This document shows, piece by piece, positions 34,221-43,207 of a DNA stretch of 64,000 nt. The notes beneath the pieces were generated by a model, which saw only the letters and a list, made by a program, of their open reading frames with translations, searched no databases and was not told where the DNA came from. Positions within the stretch are counted from its first letter, which is position 1; each line of letters opens with the position of its first letter. This stretch comes from Paracoccus hibiscisoli (GTDB taxonomy: Bacteria > Pseudomonadota > Alphaproteobacteria > Rhodobacterales > Rhodobacteraceae), in assembly GCF_005048265.1 (NCBI RefSeq), contig NZ_SUNH01000020.1, forward strand, positions 22,656-86,655, in the 5' to 3' direction. The position numbers and the translations under genes were made by a program.

Positions 34221-34403
34221 TCAGATGTCGTTGCCCAGCTTGCCCTTGACGGTGCCGGACACGTCCTGAGCCGCGCCCTTGGCCTTCTGGGCCTTGCCTT
34301 CGGCCTGCAGGCGCTCGTTGCCGGTCAGGTCGCCGACGCCATCCTTGATGCTGCCGGCCAGTTTGTTGCCTGCGGCTTTCGCCTTGTCGGTCATCTCACC
34401 CAT
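34221..34403 (-). CDS. CsbD-family stress protein
   Basis: A 60-residue, hydrophilic, Lys/Ala/Gly-rich protein. The repeated pattern GNKLAGSIKDGVGDLTGNERL and AEGKAQKAKGAAQDV is the CsbD family signature. These small proteins are induced by general stress in many bacteria and are likely disordered; molecular role unknown. It has its own terminator and lies between the VOC gene and rplT, probably monocistronic. Confidence 0.88.
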   Translation of the reverse strand: MGEMTDKAKAAGNKLAGSIKDGVGDLTGNERLQAEGKAQKAKGAAQDVSGTVKGKLGNDI

Positions 34404-34474
34404 GGGACGTTCCTTTGTGCTGTTGTCTGTCTTGCAGCATCAACGCCGAACCGCCCGCCGGGTTCCCGGCCCAT

Positions 34475-34505
34475 GAGAAAGGCCCGCCCCCGGGTGGGAC
34501 GGGCC
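34475..34505 (-). terminator. terminator of rpmI-rplT
   Basis: Hairpin with arms GGCCCGCCC and GGGACGGGCC (one bulge), followed on the minus strand by TTTCTC; 25 bases downstream of the rplT stop. Confidence 0.75.
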
Positions 34506-34529
34506 ATGTCGCCTGCGCTGCGCCCTGGA

Positions 34530-34889
34530 TCAGGCGGCAGCTTTGGCCTGGGCCACGATCGCACCGAAGGCGTCGGGCTCGTTGACGGCCAGATCGGCCA
34601 GGACCTTGCGGTCGACCTCGATCCCGGCCTTCGCCAGCAGGTTGATGAACCGCGAATAGGTCATCTCGGTATCCACCGCGCGGACAGCCGCGTTGATGCG
34701 CTGGATCCACAGGGCGCGGAAGTTGCGCTTGCGGTTCTTGCGGTCGCGGGTGGCGTACTGGTTCGCCTTGTCGACAGCCTGGGTGGCGGTGCGGAAGTTG
34801 CGCGACCGCGCGCCGTAATAGCCCTTGGCTTGCTCAAGGACTTTCTTGTGGCGGGCGTGGGTGACCTTGCCGGATTTAACTCGTGCCAT
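34530..34889 (-). CDS. rplT: 50S ribosomal protein L20
   Basis: A 119-residue basic ribosomal protein. It starts [20 protein letters not shown] and contains [20 protein letters not shown], both L20 signatures. L20 binds 23S rRNA and is needed early in 50S assembly. It follows rpmI (L35) by 15 bases, the usual pairing. infC is not upstream in this window, and pheS/pheT, which follow in many genomes, are separated from it. Confidence 0.98.
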   Translation of the reverse strand: MARVKSGKVTHARHKKVLEQAKGYYGARSRNFRTATQAVDKANQYATRDRKNRKRNFRALWIQRINAAVRAVDTEMTYSRFINLLAKAGIEVDRKVLADLAVNEPDAFGAIVAQAKAAA

Positions 34890-34904
34890 GTTTCAGTCCT
34901 CGGA

Positions 34905-35105
34905 TCAGCGGTTGTAGGGCATGTATTTCTTGACGATCTTGGCATCCGCGTCGCACAGGACGGTGGTGCCGCGCGCGTCGCGAATGAACTTCGTCGTGCG
35001 CTTGATCATGCCGTGGCGCTTGCCGGCCTGGCCGGCTTTCACCTTGCCCGAGGCCGTGAACGAGAACCGCTTCTTGGCAGCGGATTTTGTCTTCATCTTC
35101 GGCAT
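34905..35105 (-). CDS. rpmI: 50S ribosomal protein L35
   Basis: A 66-residue basic protein, [20 protein letters not shown] at its N-terminus, with [20 protein letters not shown], the L35 signature. The start was chosen at this ATG with AAGGAG upstream; an in-frame extension to an earlier ATG is not conserved in L35. It is first in the rpmI-rplT unit. Confidence 0.97.
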   Translation of the reverse strand: MPKMKTKSAAKKRFSFTASGKVKAGQAGKRHGMIKRTTKFIRDARGTTVLCDADAKIVKKYMPYNR

Positions 35106-35230
35106 TTTCATCTCCTTCGTCAGAGTGAACGCGCGGCTCGGCAATGCCATGTCGGCCGGCCGCACGGGTCAGTCAGGCGCGCCGTATAGGCGGGCGCGCC
35201 CGGATTGGCAAGGCCTGATGGCCGATTGCG

Positions 35231-35455
35231 TCAGGGCGTGACGGTGCCGCCGGTGACCGCGCGCATGGCCTGCGGGATGGTGTCCGGGCCGAACGGCTGC
35301 GGGTTGGTCCAGGCGCCCACGAACAGCAGGAAGATCCCGGCGATCAGGGCCAGCGCAGCCGCGCGTGGCGGCTGCGTCTGCAGCAGCTGGACCACCGCCA
35401 GGATGACGGACAGCACACACAGGGCAACCCCTGCCAGCAGTAGAAGATCGGACAT
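35231..35455 (-). CDS. small two-helix membrane protein
   Basis: A 74-residue protein with two hydrophobic helices (LLLLAGVALCVLSVILAVVQ and ALALIAGIFLLFVG) and a polar C-terminal tail. No domain or function is recognised. The ATG at 35455 is chosen; a GTG two codons upstream is also in frame. It sits between rpmI and pyk, 30 bases after the pyk stop, and may be cotranscribed with pyk. Confidence 0.68.
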   Translation of the reverse strand: MSDLLLLAGVALCVLSVILAVVQLLQTQPPRAAALALIAGIFLLFVGAWTNPQPFGPDTIPQAMRAVTGGTVTP

Positions 35456-35485
35456 GGCCACCCCGTTGGTTGTTCGTCCTCCGGG

Positions 35486-36934
35486 TTATTCCGGGTCGGT
35501 GGCGAAAATCAAGCGGTCATCGCAGGGCGCGATGCGCAGGATGTTGGTGGTGCCCGGCACGTTGAAGGGCACGCCCGCCATCACCACGACCTGACGCGAT
35601 TCGTCCGCCAGCCCGGAATCGCGGGCGGCGCGGGTGGCATTGACCACCGCCTCCTTGAAGCGGGACAGGCGCGGGGTGATGACGCAATGCGTCCCCCAGG
35701 TCAGCACCATGCGGCGGGTGACCTCGACGATGGGGCTCATCGCCAGGATCGGCACGCGGGGGCGTTCGCGGGCGACCAGGCTGACCGTCTTGCCCGATTG
35801 GGTGAAGGCGCAGATGGCCGCGACATCGGTCGTCTCGGCGATCTCGCGCGCGGCGGTCACGATGGCGTCGGGGACCGACGACAGGCTGGCCTTGCGCGCC
35901 GCCTCGATGATCGAGCGATAGTTGGGGTCCGCCTCGACGGAACGGGCGACGTTGTCCATCGTGCGCACGGCCTCGACCGGGAAGCTGCCGGCGGCGCTTT
36001 CGGCCGACAGCATGACGGCGTCGGCGCCCTCATAGATGGCGTTGGCGACGTCGCTGACCTCGGCGCGGGTGGGCATCGGGCTGTCGATCATGCTCTCCAG
36101 CATCTGGGTCGCGACGATCACCGGCTTGGCGGCGCTGCGGCACAGGCGCACCAGGCGCTTCTGGATCGGCGGCACGGAATGGACGGGCAGCTCCACGCCC
36201 AGATCGCCGCGCGCGACCATGATCCCGTCGGAGGCCTTGAGGATCTCGTCAAAGGCGCGGACGGCGGCGGGTTTCTCGATCTTGGACAGCACGGCGGCGC
36301 GGCCGCGGGCCAGGGTCTTGGCCTCCTCGACATCCTCGGCGCGCTGCACGAAGGACAGCGCCAGCCAGTCCACGCCCAGCTCGCAGGCGAATTCCAGATC
36401 GGCGCGGTCCTTGTCCGACAGCGCGGCCAGCGGCAGCACCACGTCGGGGACGTTCACGCCCTTGCGGTCGCTGATGGCGCCCGCGACGGTGACCACGCAA
36501 TCGGCGAAATCGGCGCCGCAGGTCTCGACCGTCAGGCGGATCTTGCCGTCATTGACCAGCAGCTCGGACCCCTCGATCAGGGCGGCGAAGATCTCGGGGT
36601 GCGGCAGAGAGACGCGGGTCGCGTCCCCCGGCTCGGGCGAGAGGTCAAAGCGGAAGCGGTCGCCCACGGACAGATCATGCGGGCCGTTCGCAAAGGGGCC
36701 GACGCGCAGTTTCGGTCCCTGCAGGTCGGCCAGGATGGCGATGGGGCGGCCGGTCTCGGCCTCGATCTCGCGGATGGTGTCGTGGCGGGCGCGGTGGTCG
36801 TCGTGGCTCCCGTGGCTCATGTTCAGGCGGAACACGTCGGCCCCCGCCTCGAACAGGGCGCGGATCATCTCTTTCGACGATGATGCCGGTCCCAGGGTTG
36901 CCACGATCTTCACGTTGCGATGTCGTCTCATCAT
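35486..36934 (-). CDS. pyk: Pyruvate kinase
   Basis: A 482-residue enzyme that makes pyruvate and ATP from phosphoenolpyruvate and ADP. Landmarks are RNVKIVATLGPASSSKEMI, FRLNMSHGSHDDH, the DLQGPKLRVG segment, MVARGDLGVELP, KPVIVATQMLESM and the MLSAESAAGSFPVEAV motif. The C-terminal allosteric domain is complete. Two ATGs in a row give a one-residue uncertainty. It is divergent from the N-formylglutamate amidohydrolase gene. Confidence 0.96.
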   Translation of the reverse strand: MMRRHRNVKIVATLGPASSSKEMIRALFEAGADVFRLNMSHGSHDDHRARHDTIREIEAETGRPIAILADLQGPKLRVGPFANGPHDLSVGDRFRFDLSPEPGDATRVSLPHPEIFAALIEGSELLVNDGKIRLTVETCGADFADCVVTVAGAISDRKGVNVPDVVLPLAALSDKDRADLEFACELGVDWLALSFVQRAEDVEEAKTLARGRAAVLSKIEKPAAVRAFDEILKASDGIMVARGDLGVELPVHSVPPIQKRLVRLCRSAAKPVIVATQMLESMIDSPMPTRAEVSDVANAIYEGADAVMLSAESAAGSFPVEAVRTMDNVARSVEADPNYRSIIEAARKASLSSVPDAIVTAAREIAETTDVAAICAFTQSGKTVSLVARERPRVPILAMSPIVEVTRRMVLTWGTHCVITPRLSRFKEAVVNATRAARDSGLADESRQVVVMAGVPFNVPGTTNILRIAPCDDRLIFATDPE

Positions 36935-37029
36935 CCCGCCCTTGTCTCAGGTTTAGCGCTATCTATGCCGCAATTGCGGTGGTGGGGCAACTGGCGTCTG
37001 CCCCCCATCCGTCGTAGACATCCTGCACC

Positions 37030-37788
37030 ATGACAGATGAACAGACGATGACCGAGCGCCCCTTTCGCATCCTGGGCGAGGATCGCCCCTCGCGCTGGCT
37101 GATCACCTGCGATCACGCGACGAACCGTGTGCCCGATTGGGTGGGCGGCGGCTCTCTGGGGATCGCGCCCGACGACATGGCGCGCCACATCGCCTATGAC
37201 GTGGGCGCCGCCGGCCTGACCGAGCGGCTGGCCGAGCGGCTGGATGCGCCCGCGATCCTGTCGGATTTCTCGCGGCTGGTGATCGACCCGAACCGGGGCG
37301 AGGATGATCCGACCCTGCTGATGCGGCTTTACGACGGGACGGTGATCCCGACCAACCGTGATGCCGACGCGGCCGAGCGGGTGCGTCGGCTGGACCGGCT
37401 GCACCGTCCTTATCACGCGGCGCTGGAGGCGCTGGCGGCACGGCACGCGGCGCGCTGCATCTGCGCGATCCACAGCTTTACCCCGCAGCTGCGCGGGCGG
37501 CCGCCGCGCCCTTGGCAGGTGGGGGTGCTGTATTCGCATGCCGATGCGCGGTTGGGCCCGGCGATGGTCGCCGCCTGCCGCGAGGCGGGCTGGATCACCG
37601 GAGAGAACCAGCCCTATGACGGGCATCTGGAGGGCGACAGCATCGACCGCCACGCGCTGCGGCACGGGCGCCCGAACATGCTGATCGAGGTCCGGAACGA
37701 TCTGATCGCCACGGCGGAGGGGCAGCAGCTGTGGGCGGATCGGCTGGCGCCGGTGATCGCTCAGGTGCTGGACCAGAGCGGGCTGTAA
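37030..37788 (+). CDS. N-formylglutamate amidohydrolase family protein
   Basis: A 252-residue protein of the FGase family. Key segments are WLITCDHATNRVP, SRLVIDPNRGEDDPTL, HSFTPQLRGRPRPW-like HSFTPQLRGRPP, and NMLIEVRNDLI near the C-terminus, supplying the predicted zinc ligands. N-formylglutamate deformylase acts in histidine degradation, but many family members have other roles and no hut genes are close, so the exact substrate is open. A second ATG six codons in is an alternative start. Confidence 0.85.
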   Translation: MTDEQTMTERPFRILGEDRPSRWLITCDHATNRVPDWVGGGSLGIAPDDMARHIAYDVGAAGLTERLAERLDAPAILSDFSRLVIDPNRGEDDPTLLMRLYDGTVIPTNRDADAAERVRRLDRLHRPYHAALEALAARHAARCICAIHSFTPQLRGRPPRPWQVGVLYSHADARLGPAMVAACREAGWITGENQPYDGHLEGDSIDRHALRHGRPNMLIEVRNDLIATAEGQQLWADRLAPVIAQVLDQSGL

Positions 37789-37806
37789 GCCTGCGCATGG
37801 GTGGCA

Positions 37807-37933
37807 GGGGGGCCAGCCCCCCATCGCCTTGCGGCGATTCCCCCGGGATATTTGGATGAAGAAGAAGCGGCGGCAGGGCTTGGTGTCGCAGCCCCTGGCG
37901 CGCCGGGGGGGGTGCGGGGGGGCTTGCCCCCCC
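37807..37933. repeat. intergenic element with two G/C hairpins and a Rhodobacteraceae-type motif
   Basis: This 162-base gap between convergent genes has a GGGGGGC/GCCCCCC hairpin (37807-37822), a CCCCCGGGATATTTGGATGA motif followed by AGAAGAAGC (about 37840-37868), and a second GGGGGGG/CCCCCCC hairpin (37916-37933). The middle motif resembles short intergenic repeats I recall from Rhodobacteraceae genomes. Both hairpins could act in termination between the convergent genes. Only one copy is visible in this window, so repetition is inferred. Confidence 0.5.
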
Positions 37934-37950
37934 GCCGTGGCGGGACGCAA

Positions 37951-38811
37951 TCAGGTGCCGGTCTTGAGGCTTTCCTCCAGATAGATCTCGCGCAGGCGGC
38001 GCGCCACGGGGCCGACCTCGCCCGCGCCGACCGGGGTGCCGTCGATCGAGATCACCGGCATCACGAAGGCCGAGGCGGAGGTGACGAAGGCCTCGTCCGC
38101 CGCTTGGGCCTCGGCGATGGTGAACGCGCGTTCCTCGACCTGCATCTGCGCCTCGCGGGCAAAGCGCAGCACCGCCGCGCGGGTGATGCCGTGCAGGATG
38201 TCGTGGGACAGCTGGCGCGTGATGATCGTGTTGCCCTTGACGATATAGGCGTTGTTCGACGTGCCCTCGGTCACCGCGCCGTCCTGGACCATCCAGGCAT
38301 CGTCCGCGCCGCGCGCCTTGGCCTCCATCTTGGCCATCGACGGGTAGAGCAGCTGCACCGTCTTGATGTCGCGCCGGCCCCAGCGCAGATCCTCGACGCT
38401 GACGATCTTCCAGCCGGTCCTGGCTGCCGGGGCATCGGCCAGGCCAGGCTTCGCCTGGGTGAACATCACCACCGTGGGCACCGTGTCCGCGGGCGGATAG
38501 GCAAAGTCGCGGTCGCCGGGATTGCCGCGGGTGACCTGCAGGTAGACCAGCCCGTCGGTGATGTCGTTCCGCGCCACCAGCTCGCGATGCGCGGCCAGAT
38601 AGTCATCATCCGACAGCGGGTTGGTGATGGCCAGTTCCGACAGCGACCGCTTCAGCCGCACCATGTGCCCGTCGAAGTCGATCAGCTTGCCGCCCAGGAC
38701 GCTGACCACCTCATAGACGCCGTCGGCCATCAGGAACCCCCGGTCAAAGACAGACACCGTGGCCTGATCCTCGGGGAGATAATCGCCATTCACATAGACC
38801 GTCCGCGTCAT
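37951..38811 (-). CDS. D-amino-acid transaminase (class IV PLP enzyme)
   Basis: A 286-residue fold-type IV aminotransferase. The N-terminus reads VYVNGDYLPEDQATVSVFDR; the PLP lysine is in WGRRDIKTVQLL; and the C-terminal part has WMVQDGAVTEGTSNNAYIV and DILHGITRAAVL. The features fit D-alanine transaminase, which makes D-glutamate/D-alanine for peptidoglycan or catabolises D-amino acids; a branched-chain transaminase is less likely. The ATG at MTRTVYV is used because an 88-residue upstream extension is not family-like. It diverges from the malyl-CoA lyase gene. Confidence 0.9.
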   Translation of the reverse strand: MTRTVYVNGDYLPEDQATVSVFDRGFLMADGVYEVVSVLGGKLIDFDGHMVRLKRSLSELAITNPLSDDDYLAAHRELVARNDITDGLVYLQVTRGNPGDRDFAYPPADTVPTVVMFTQAKPGLADAPAARTGWKIVSVEDLRWGRRDIKTVQLLYPSMAKMEAKARGADDAWMVQDGAVTEGTSNNAYIVKGNTIITRQLSHDILHGITRAAVLRFAREAQMQVEERAFTIAEAQAADEAFVTSASAFVMPVISIDGTPVGAGEVGPVARRLREIYLEESLKTGT

Positions 38812-38908
38812 CGCTGCCTCCGTGCCGTCGCGTGTTCGGGGCCGGTCCTGCGCCCAAAGCCCCGCTGCGTCAAGAACCGCGCCCGATGCCGCATTGCGGA
38901 AATAGGGC

Positions 38909-38928
38909 TTGCTGCGACCGCAGCGCAA
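38909..38928. promoter_or_regulatory. TTGC/GCAA inverted repeat upstream of mcl1
   Basis: TTGC and GCAA lie 12 bases apart in a 20-base element about 50 bases before the mcl1 start and 100 bases before the D-amino-acid transaminase start. The divergent position suits an operator, but the match is short and no regulator can be assigned. Confidence 0.22.
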
Positions 38929-38975
38929 CATTATTACCGACCACAGGCCCGAATCTTGTCGAACTGGACCCTGCC

Positions 38976-39932
38976 ATGAGCTTTCGCCAACAGCCCCTGC
39001 CCCCCGCGCGCCTGAACCGCTGTCAGCTGTTCGGTCCCGGATCGCGCCCCGCGCTGTTTGCCAAGATGGCCGCATCCGCCGCCGACGTGATCAACCTGGA
39101 CCTGGAGGATTCGGTCGCGCCCGATGACAAGGATCAGGCCCGCGCCAACATCATCACGGCGATCAACGAGGTCGACTGGGGCACCAAGACGCTGTCGGTG
39201 CGCATCAACGGACTGGACACGCCCTGGTGGTATCGCGACGTGGTCGACCTTCTGGAGCAGGCGGGCGAGCGGCTGGACCAGATCATGATCCCCAAGGCGG
39301 GATGCGCGGCCGACATCTATGCCGTGGACGCGCTGGTGACCGCCGTCGAGCGCGCCAAGGGTCGCACGAAACCCATCGCATTCGAGGTGATCATCGAATC
39401 CGCTGCCGGCATCTGCCATGTCGAGGAGATCGCCGCCGCCTCTCCGCGCCTGCAGGCGATCAGCTTGGGCGCCGCCGATTTTGCGGCATCAATGGGCATG
39501 GCCACCACCGGCATCGGCGGCACGCAGGAGAATTACTACATGATCCGGGACGGCCAGAAATACTGGCCCGATCCCTGGCACTGGGCGCAGACGGCCATCG
39601 TCGCGGCCTGCCGCATGCATGGGCTGCTGCCCGTGGACGGGCCCTTCGGCGATTTCAGCGACCCCGAGGGGTTCCGCGCGCAGGCCATGCGCAGCGCCAC
39701 CCTGGGCATGGTCGGCAAATGGGCCATCCATCCCAGCCAGATCGCCTTGGCCAATGAGGTGTTCTCACCCTCCGAGGCCGCCGTGACCGAGGCGCGCGAG
39801 ATCCTGGCCGCCATGGAGAAGGCCAAGGCCGAGGGCGCGGGCGCGACCGTCTACAAGGGCCGCCTGGTCGACATCGCCTCGATCAAGCAGGCCGAGGTCA
39901 CGCTGCGCCAGTCGGACCTGATCGGCGCCTGA
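38976..39932 (+). CDS. mcl1: L-malyl-CoA/beta-methylmalyl-CoA lyase
   Basis: A 318-residue CitE/Mcl-fold lyase. N-terminal RLNRCQLFGPGSRPALFAKM, the acidic VINLDLEDSVAPDDK (Mg ligand and nucleotide-loop region), AFEVIIESAAGICHVEEI with the catalytic Glu, and WAIHPSQIALANEVF match Mcl1 of Rhodobacter and Paracoccus closely, including length. It cleaves beta-methylmalyl-CoA and L-malyl-CoA to glyoxylate plus propionyl- or acetyl-CoA in the ethylmalonyl-CoA pathway and related routes. No other pathway genes are adjacent. A strong terminator follows. Confidence 0.93.
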   Translation: MSFRQQPLPPARLNRCQLFGPGSRPALFAKMAASAADVINLDLEDSVAPDDKDQARANIITAINEVDWGTKTLSVRINGLDTPWWYRDVVDLLEQAGERLDQIMIPKAGCAADIYAVDALVTAVERAKGRTKPIAFEVIIESAAGICHVEEIAAASPRLQAISLGAADFAASMGMATTGIGGTQENYYMIRDGQKYWPDPWHWAQTAIVAACRMHGLLPVDGPFGDFSDPEGFRAQAMRSATLGMVGKWAIHPSQIALANEVFSPSEAAVTEAREILAAMEKAKAEGAGATVYKGRLVDIASIKQAEVTLRQSDLIGA

Positions 39933-39986
39933 CGGAACCCCCGCAGCCCGGACCAGTGGAGGGGGACAGGCTGCACATGAGGGAGG

Positions 39987-40016
39987 AGCGGCCCCGCGAT
40001 TGATCGCGGGGCCGCT
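39987..40016. terminator. terminator after mcl1
   Basis: A 14-base-pair palindrome with AGCGGCCCCGCGAT and ATCGCGGGGCCGCT, followed by ACCGTTTTC on the plus strand; it lies between mcl1 and the convergent hmuR pseudogene. Confidence 0.8.
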
Positions 40017-40037
40017 ACCGTTTTCAGACGCTGCGCG

Positions 40038-41890
40038 TCAGGTCTGCTTGACGGTGCGCCCCGGTGCGGGGCCGGTCAGCCAGGTTGCCGGGACATAGGC
40101 GCGGTCGGTCAGGTTATCGACGCCCAAGCTGATGTCGGTGCCCTGCGCCACGCCCGATTGCCAGATCCAGGTGGCAAAGATGTCATGCACCCCATAGCCC
40201 GCGCAATGCGTGCCGCAGACCTTCTCGCCCGGCGGCCAGCGTCCTGCGCGCACCCAGCCGCAGGGCGGGGCTGGCCCGCCAAGGCGGCGTTCAGGGTCAT
40301 GCGGTCGTTGCGCAGGCTGTCCAGGTCGGCGCTGTCTTGATCCTGCCCCGACACCATGGCAATGGCCGCGCCCAGCTGCCAATTGCCGCTGGCATAGCTG
40401 GCCTCCAGCTCTTCGCCGCAGAGATAGGCACGGTCGATGTTCACATAGGCCGGGGTCGGAAAGGGCGCGTTGGTGCGTTCGATCCGGTCGCGGATATGGT
40501 TACGGAACAGCGTCCCATTGACCGCCAGCCGGTCGCCCTGGGACCAGAGATCCGAAGCGGCATCGCTGATCACGGCCTCGAGGTTGCGGCCAATCCCCTC
40601 GGTCAGGTCTGGCGACGGAGCGCCGCCCAAAAAGCTGTCATAGAGCTCGTCCCCCGTCGGCACGCATTTGACCAGCGCGGCCGCCGAAGGCCGCCCAGCG
40701 GTCGCTCAGCCGATAGAGCGCGGCGACCTACGGCTCCAACACGTCGGTCGCCAGTCGGTTGTCGGTGGCGGTGACGCTGTCCCGGGCCTTGGTCCGCTGG
40801 CGGGTCTAGCGCGGCCCGGCACGTTACCGCCTCGGGGTGCGACGACAAGATCGTGGTTGAGCTGCGGTCCTGATGCGACAGCTCCTACCCCAGGGTCAGG
40901 ACATGGTCGTGGCCCGCAACCGACAGATCGGCGCGGCTCTAGGCCCTGCAGCCGCCACAGGGCATAGCCGCGCCGCCCCAGCAGGCTGGGCATGATCGGC
41001 TCGGCCGCGATGCGGTCCTGGCGGATGTCTTTGATGGTGTTGGAATGTGACAGGGTGACCGTGGTGTCGATCAACGGATTGCCGACGGGCGCATAGCCCC
41101 AGGCCAGCCGCGCGGTCCGGTCGCGGGTCAGGATGTCCCCCACCCCCCAAGCCGGTGCATCCGGGAAACAGGCCGGGCTGCGGCCCCTGCAGCTGGTTCA
41201 GGTTCTGGTTGTCGCCTCTGGCCTCCAGATGCAGAGAGGACGCCTCGACCCGGGGATCGCCCAAGCGCTGGCGCGCCTTGAACAGCAGGCTCGGCGTGTC
41301 AGCGTTGGACCGCACGATGGTCCGGTCATCGGCATCGCGCGCGTCGCCGATGCTGCAATAGGCAAAGGTGGTCACGGCCTCGAACCCCGTATCGGTGCGC
41401 CTGCTCCAGGCCAGACTGCCGAAGCCGGTCTCGGGCTTGCTGGCATAGCCCAGCCGGACCCGCCCCCGCCGTCCGCGCCCAGCGCAATGCAGGTCAGCCG
41501 GATCGTCCACCCCGCACTGCGATGACGCCGCCCAGCGCGCCCGCGCAGTGCGGGGTGGACGATCCGGGCCTGCGCAGCACCTCGTCCCGTTTGAGGAAGT
41601 CGGGTTCGACAAAGAGCGAGCCTTGGCGGCAGGATTCGGAGTATTTCCGCTCTCCGTCGATCAGCTAGACGATGCTCGCCTGGGAGGCGCATGTGCCGGT
41701 CGCGCCAAAGCCGCGGAGGTTAAAGCCCTGACCGAAAAAGCCCGCCCCGCCGGTATTGGCCACGGCCGGCACCTGCGCCAGAACGTCGCCGTTGCTGCCG
41801 GGCACAAGGTCGGCCAAGGCCTGCCCCTCGATCACAGTGACCGATTGCGGCACCGACGAGGCGACCCTTTCCGCCACCGCCCGCATCGCC
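40038..41890 (-). pseudogene. hmuR: degenerate TonB-dependent heme receptor (hmuR remnant)
   Basis: The minus strand carries pieces of an outer-membrane heme receptor in several frames. The plug region is readable at 41665-41886 (SVPQSVTVIEGQALADLVPG, then GFFGQGFNLRGFGATG), beta-barrel pieces at 40706-41143 and 40109-40663 (VNIDRAYLCGEELEASYASG), and the last strand region at 40038-40130 (LGVDNLTDRAYVPATWL). Frameshifts separate these pieces and in-frame stops occur, for example near 40729. The signal peptide and TonB-box region are missing at the 41.89 kb junction. The receptor family is inferred from plug and barrel motifs and from the adjacent hmuSTUV remnants. No functional product is possible. 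Confidence 0.85.
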
Positions 41891-41894
41891 CCCG

Positions 41895-42379
41895 ACCGCG
41901 CCGACGCACTGCGCGTCGAATGGGCGGCGATGACCGACACGCATCAGTTTAATACGCTGGTCCGGCGGCGGAAGATGAACCGGCTGGGCGCCTACCGCGT
42001 GGTGGGCGCGCCCCATGCCCGGCGGCTGGCGGTGGCGGCATCGGACGCGTTGTTTCATGGCGTGCGCGACCGGGTGCTGGCGGTGATGCTGTTCGTGGGC
42101 AACATGGGCTGCATCCAGATCCATTCCGGCCCGGTGCAGGTGCTGACCCTGGCGGGGCCCTGGCTGAACGTGATGGATGCGCGGTTCAACCTGCATCTGC
42201 GCGCCGATCACGTGGCCGAGGTCTGGGCTGTGTTCAAGCCCACGAAACGCGGCGAGGCGCTGTCGGTCGAGGCCTTCGACGCCCAGGGCGCGCTGATCTA
42301 TCAGTGTTTCGGCATGCGGGCGGACCGGGGCGGCGACCCGGATGCCTGGGCGCAGCTGGTGGCGGGGCTGCCGGCATGA
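41895..42379 (+). pseudogene. hmuS: 5'-truncated hemin-degrading factor HmuS
   Basis: The last ~157 residues of an HmuS/ChuS-type protein read openly: WAAMTDTHQFNTLVRRRKMN, then LAVMLFVGNMGCIQIHSGPV, LTLAGPWLNVMDARFNLHLR and HVAEVWAVFKPTKRGEALSV. A complete HmuS is about 345 residues, so more than half of the N-terminal side is gone. Homology begins near 41906; the bases just before it belong to the divergent hmuR remnant. The start codon and promoter are missing. The stop overlaps the hmuT ATG (ATGA), showing the ancestral operon order hmuS-hmuT. Confidence 0.88.
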
Positions 42380-43207
42380 TCCGCGCCGCGGTGGTGCTGC
42401 TGGCGCTGGCCGTGCCCGCCGGAGCGCAGGACCGCGTGCTGGCCATCGGCGGCTCGGTGACCGAGACAATCTTTGCCGTGGGCCAGGGCCACCGCCTGGT
42501 GGCGCGCGACAACACCTCCAGCCGGCCCAAGCGCTGGACCTGCCAGAGGTGGGCTATATGCGCGCCCTGTCGCCCGAGGGCGTGCTGTCGGTCGCCCCCG
42601 ACCTGATCCTGGCCGAGGAGGGCGCGGGCCCGCCCGACGCCATCGCCCTGCTGGCGCAGGCGGGCATTCCTCTGCGCAGCCTGCCTGAGGGGTTCGGGGA
42701 CGCGGCGGACGCCCTGCCCGCCAAGATCACCGCCATCGCCGAGGCCCTGGGCGTGCCCGATGCCGCCACCCCCCTGCTGGCCGCGCTGGAGGCCGATCTG
42801 GCGCGCCTGGCGGCCGCGCGCGCGGGCATCGACCGGCCGCGCCGCATGATGTTCATCCTGTCGGCGCAGGGCGGGCGCATCATGCGGCGGGGTCCGACAC
42901 GGCGGCCGATGCGATGATCCGCCTGGCGGACGCGGAGAACGCGGTGCAGGGCTTCACCGACTACAAGCCGCTGACCGACGAGGCGATCAGCGCCGTCGCA
43001 CCCGAGGCCATCGTGATGATGACCCGCGCTGCCGACAGCGCCCATGACGCGACTGACGCGGCGTTGATGGCGCTGCCCGCGCTGTCGACGACGCCCGCGG
43101 CGGGACGGGCAGTGATCCGCATGGACGGGCTGTATCTGCTGGGGTTCGGACCGCGCACCGGGCGGGCGGCGCTGGACCTGCACCGCGCGATCCAAGAGGC
43201 CGGGTGA
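42376..43207 (+). pseudogene. hmuT: frameshifted heme-binding protein HmuT
   Basis: The N-terminus is intact: a signal peptide (MIRAAVVLLALAVPAGAQ) then AIGGSVTETIFAVGQGHRLV. A frameshift occurs near 42525-42545: the reading continues in another frame with LDLPEVGYMRALSPEGVLSV and DLILAEEGAGPPDAIALLAQ. A second frameshift near 42890 moves it to the frame with MIRLADAENAVQGFTDYKPL and the C-terminal GFGPRTGRAALDLHRAIQEAG region. HmuT is the periplasmic heme carrier. The reading frame cannot give a normal product. It follows the hmuS remnant and precedes the hmuU remnant with touching stop/start codons. Confidence 0.9.
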
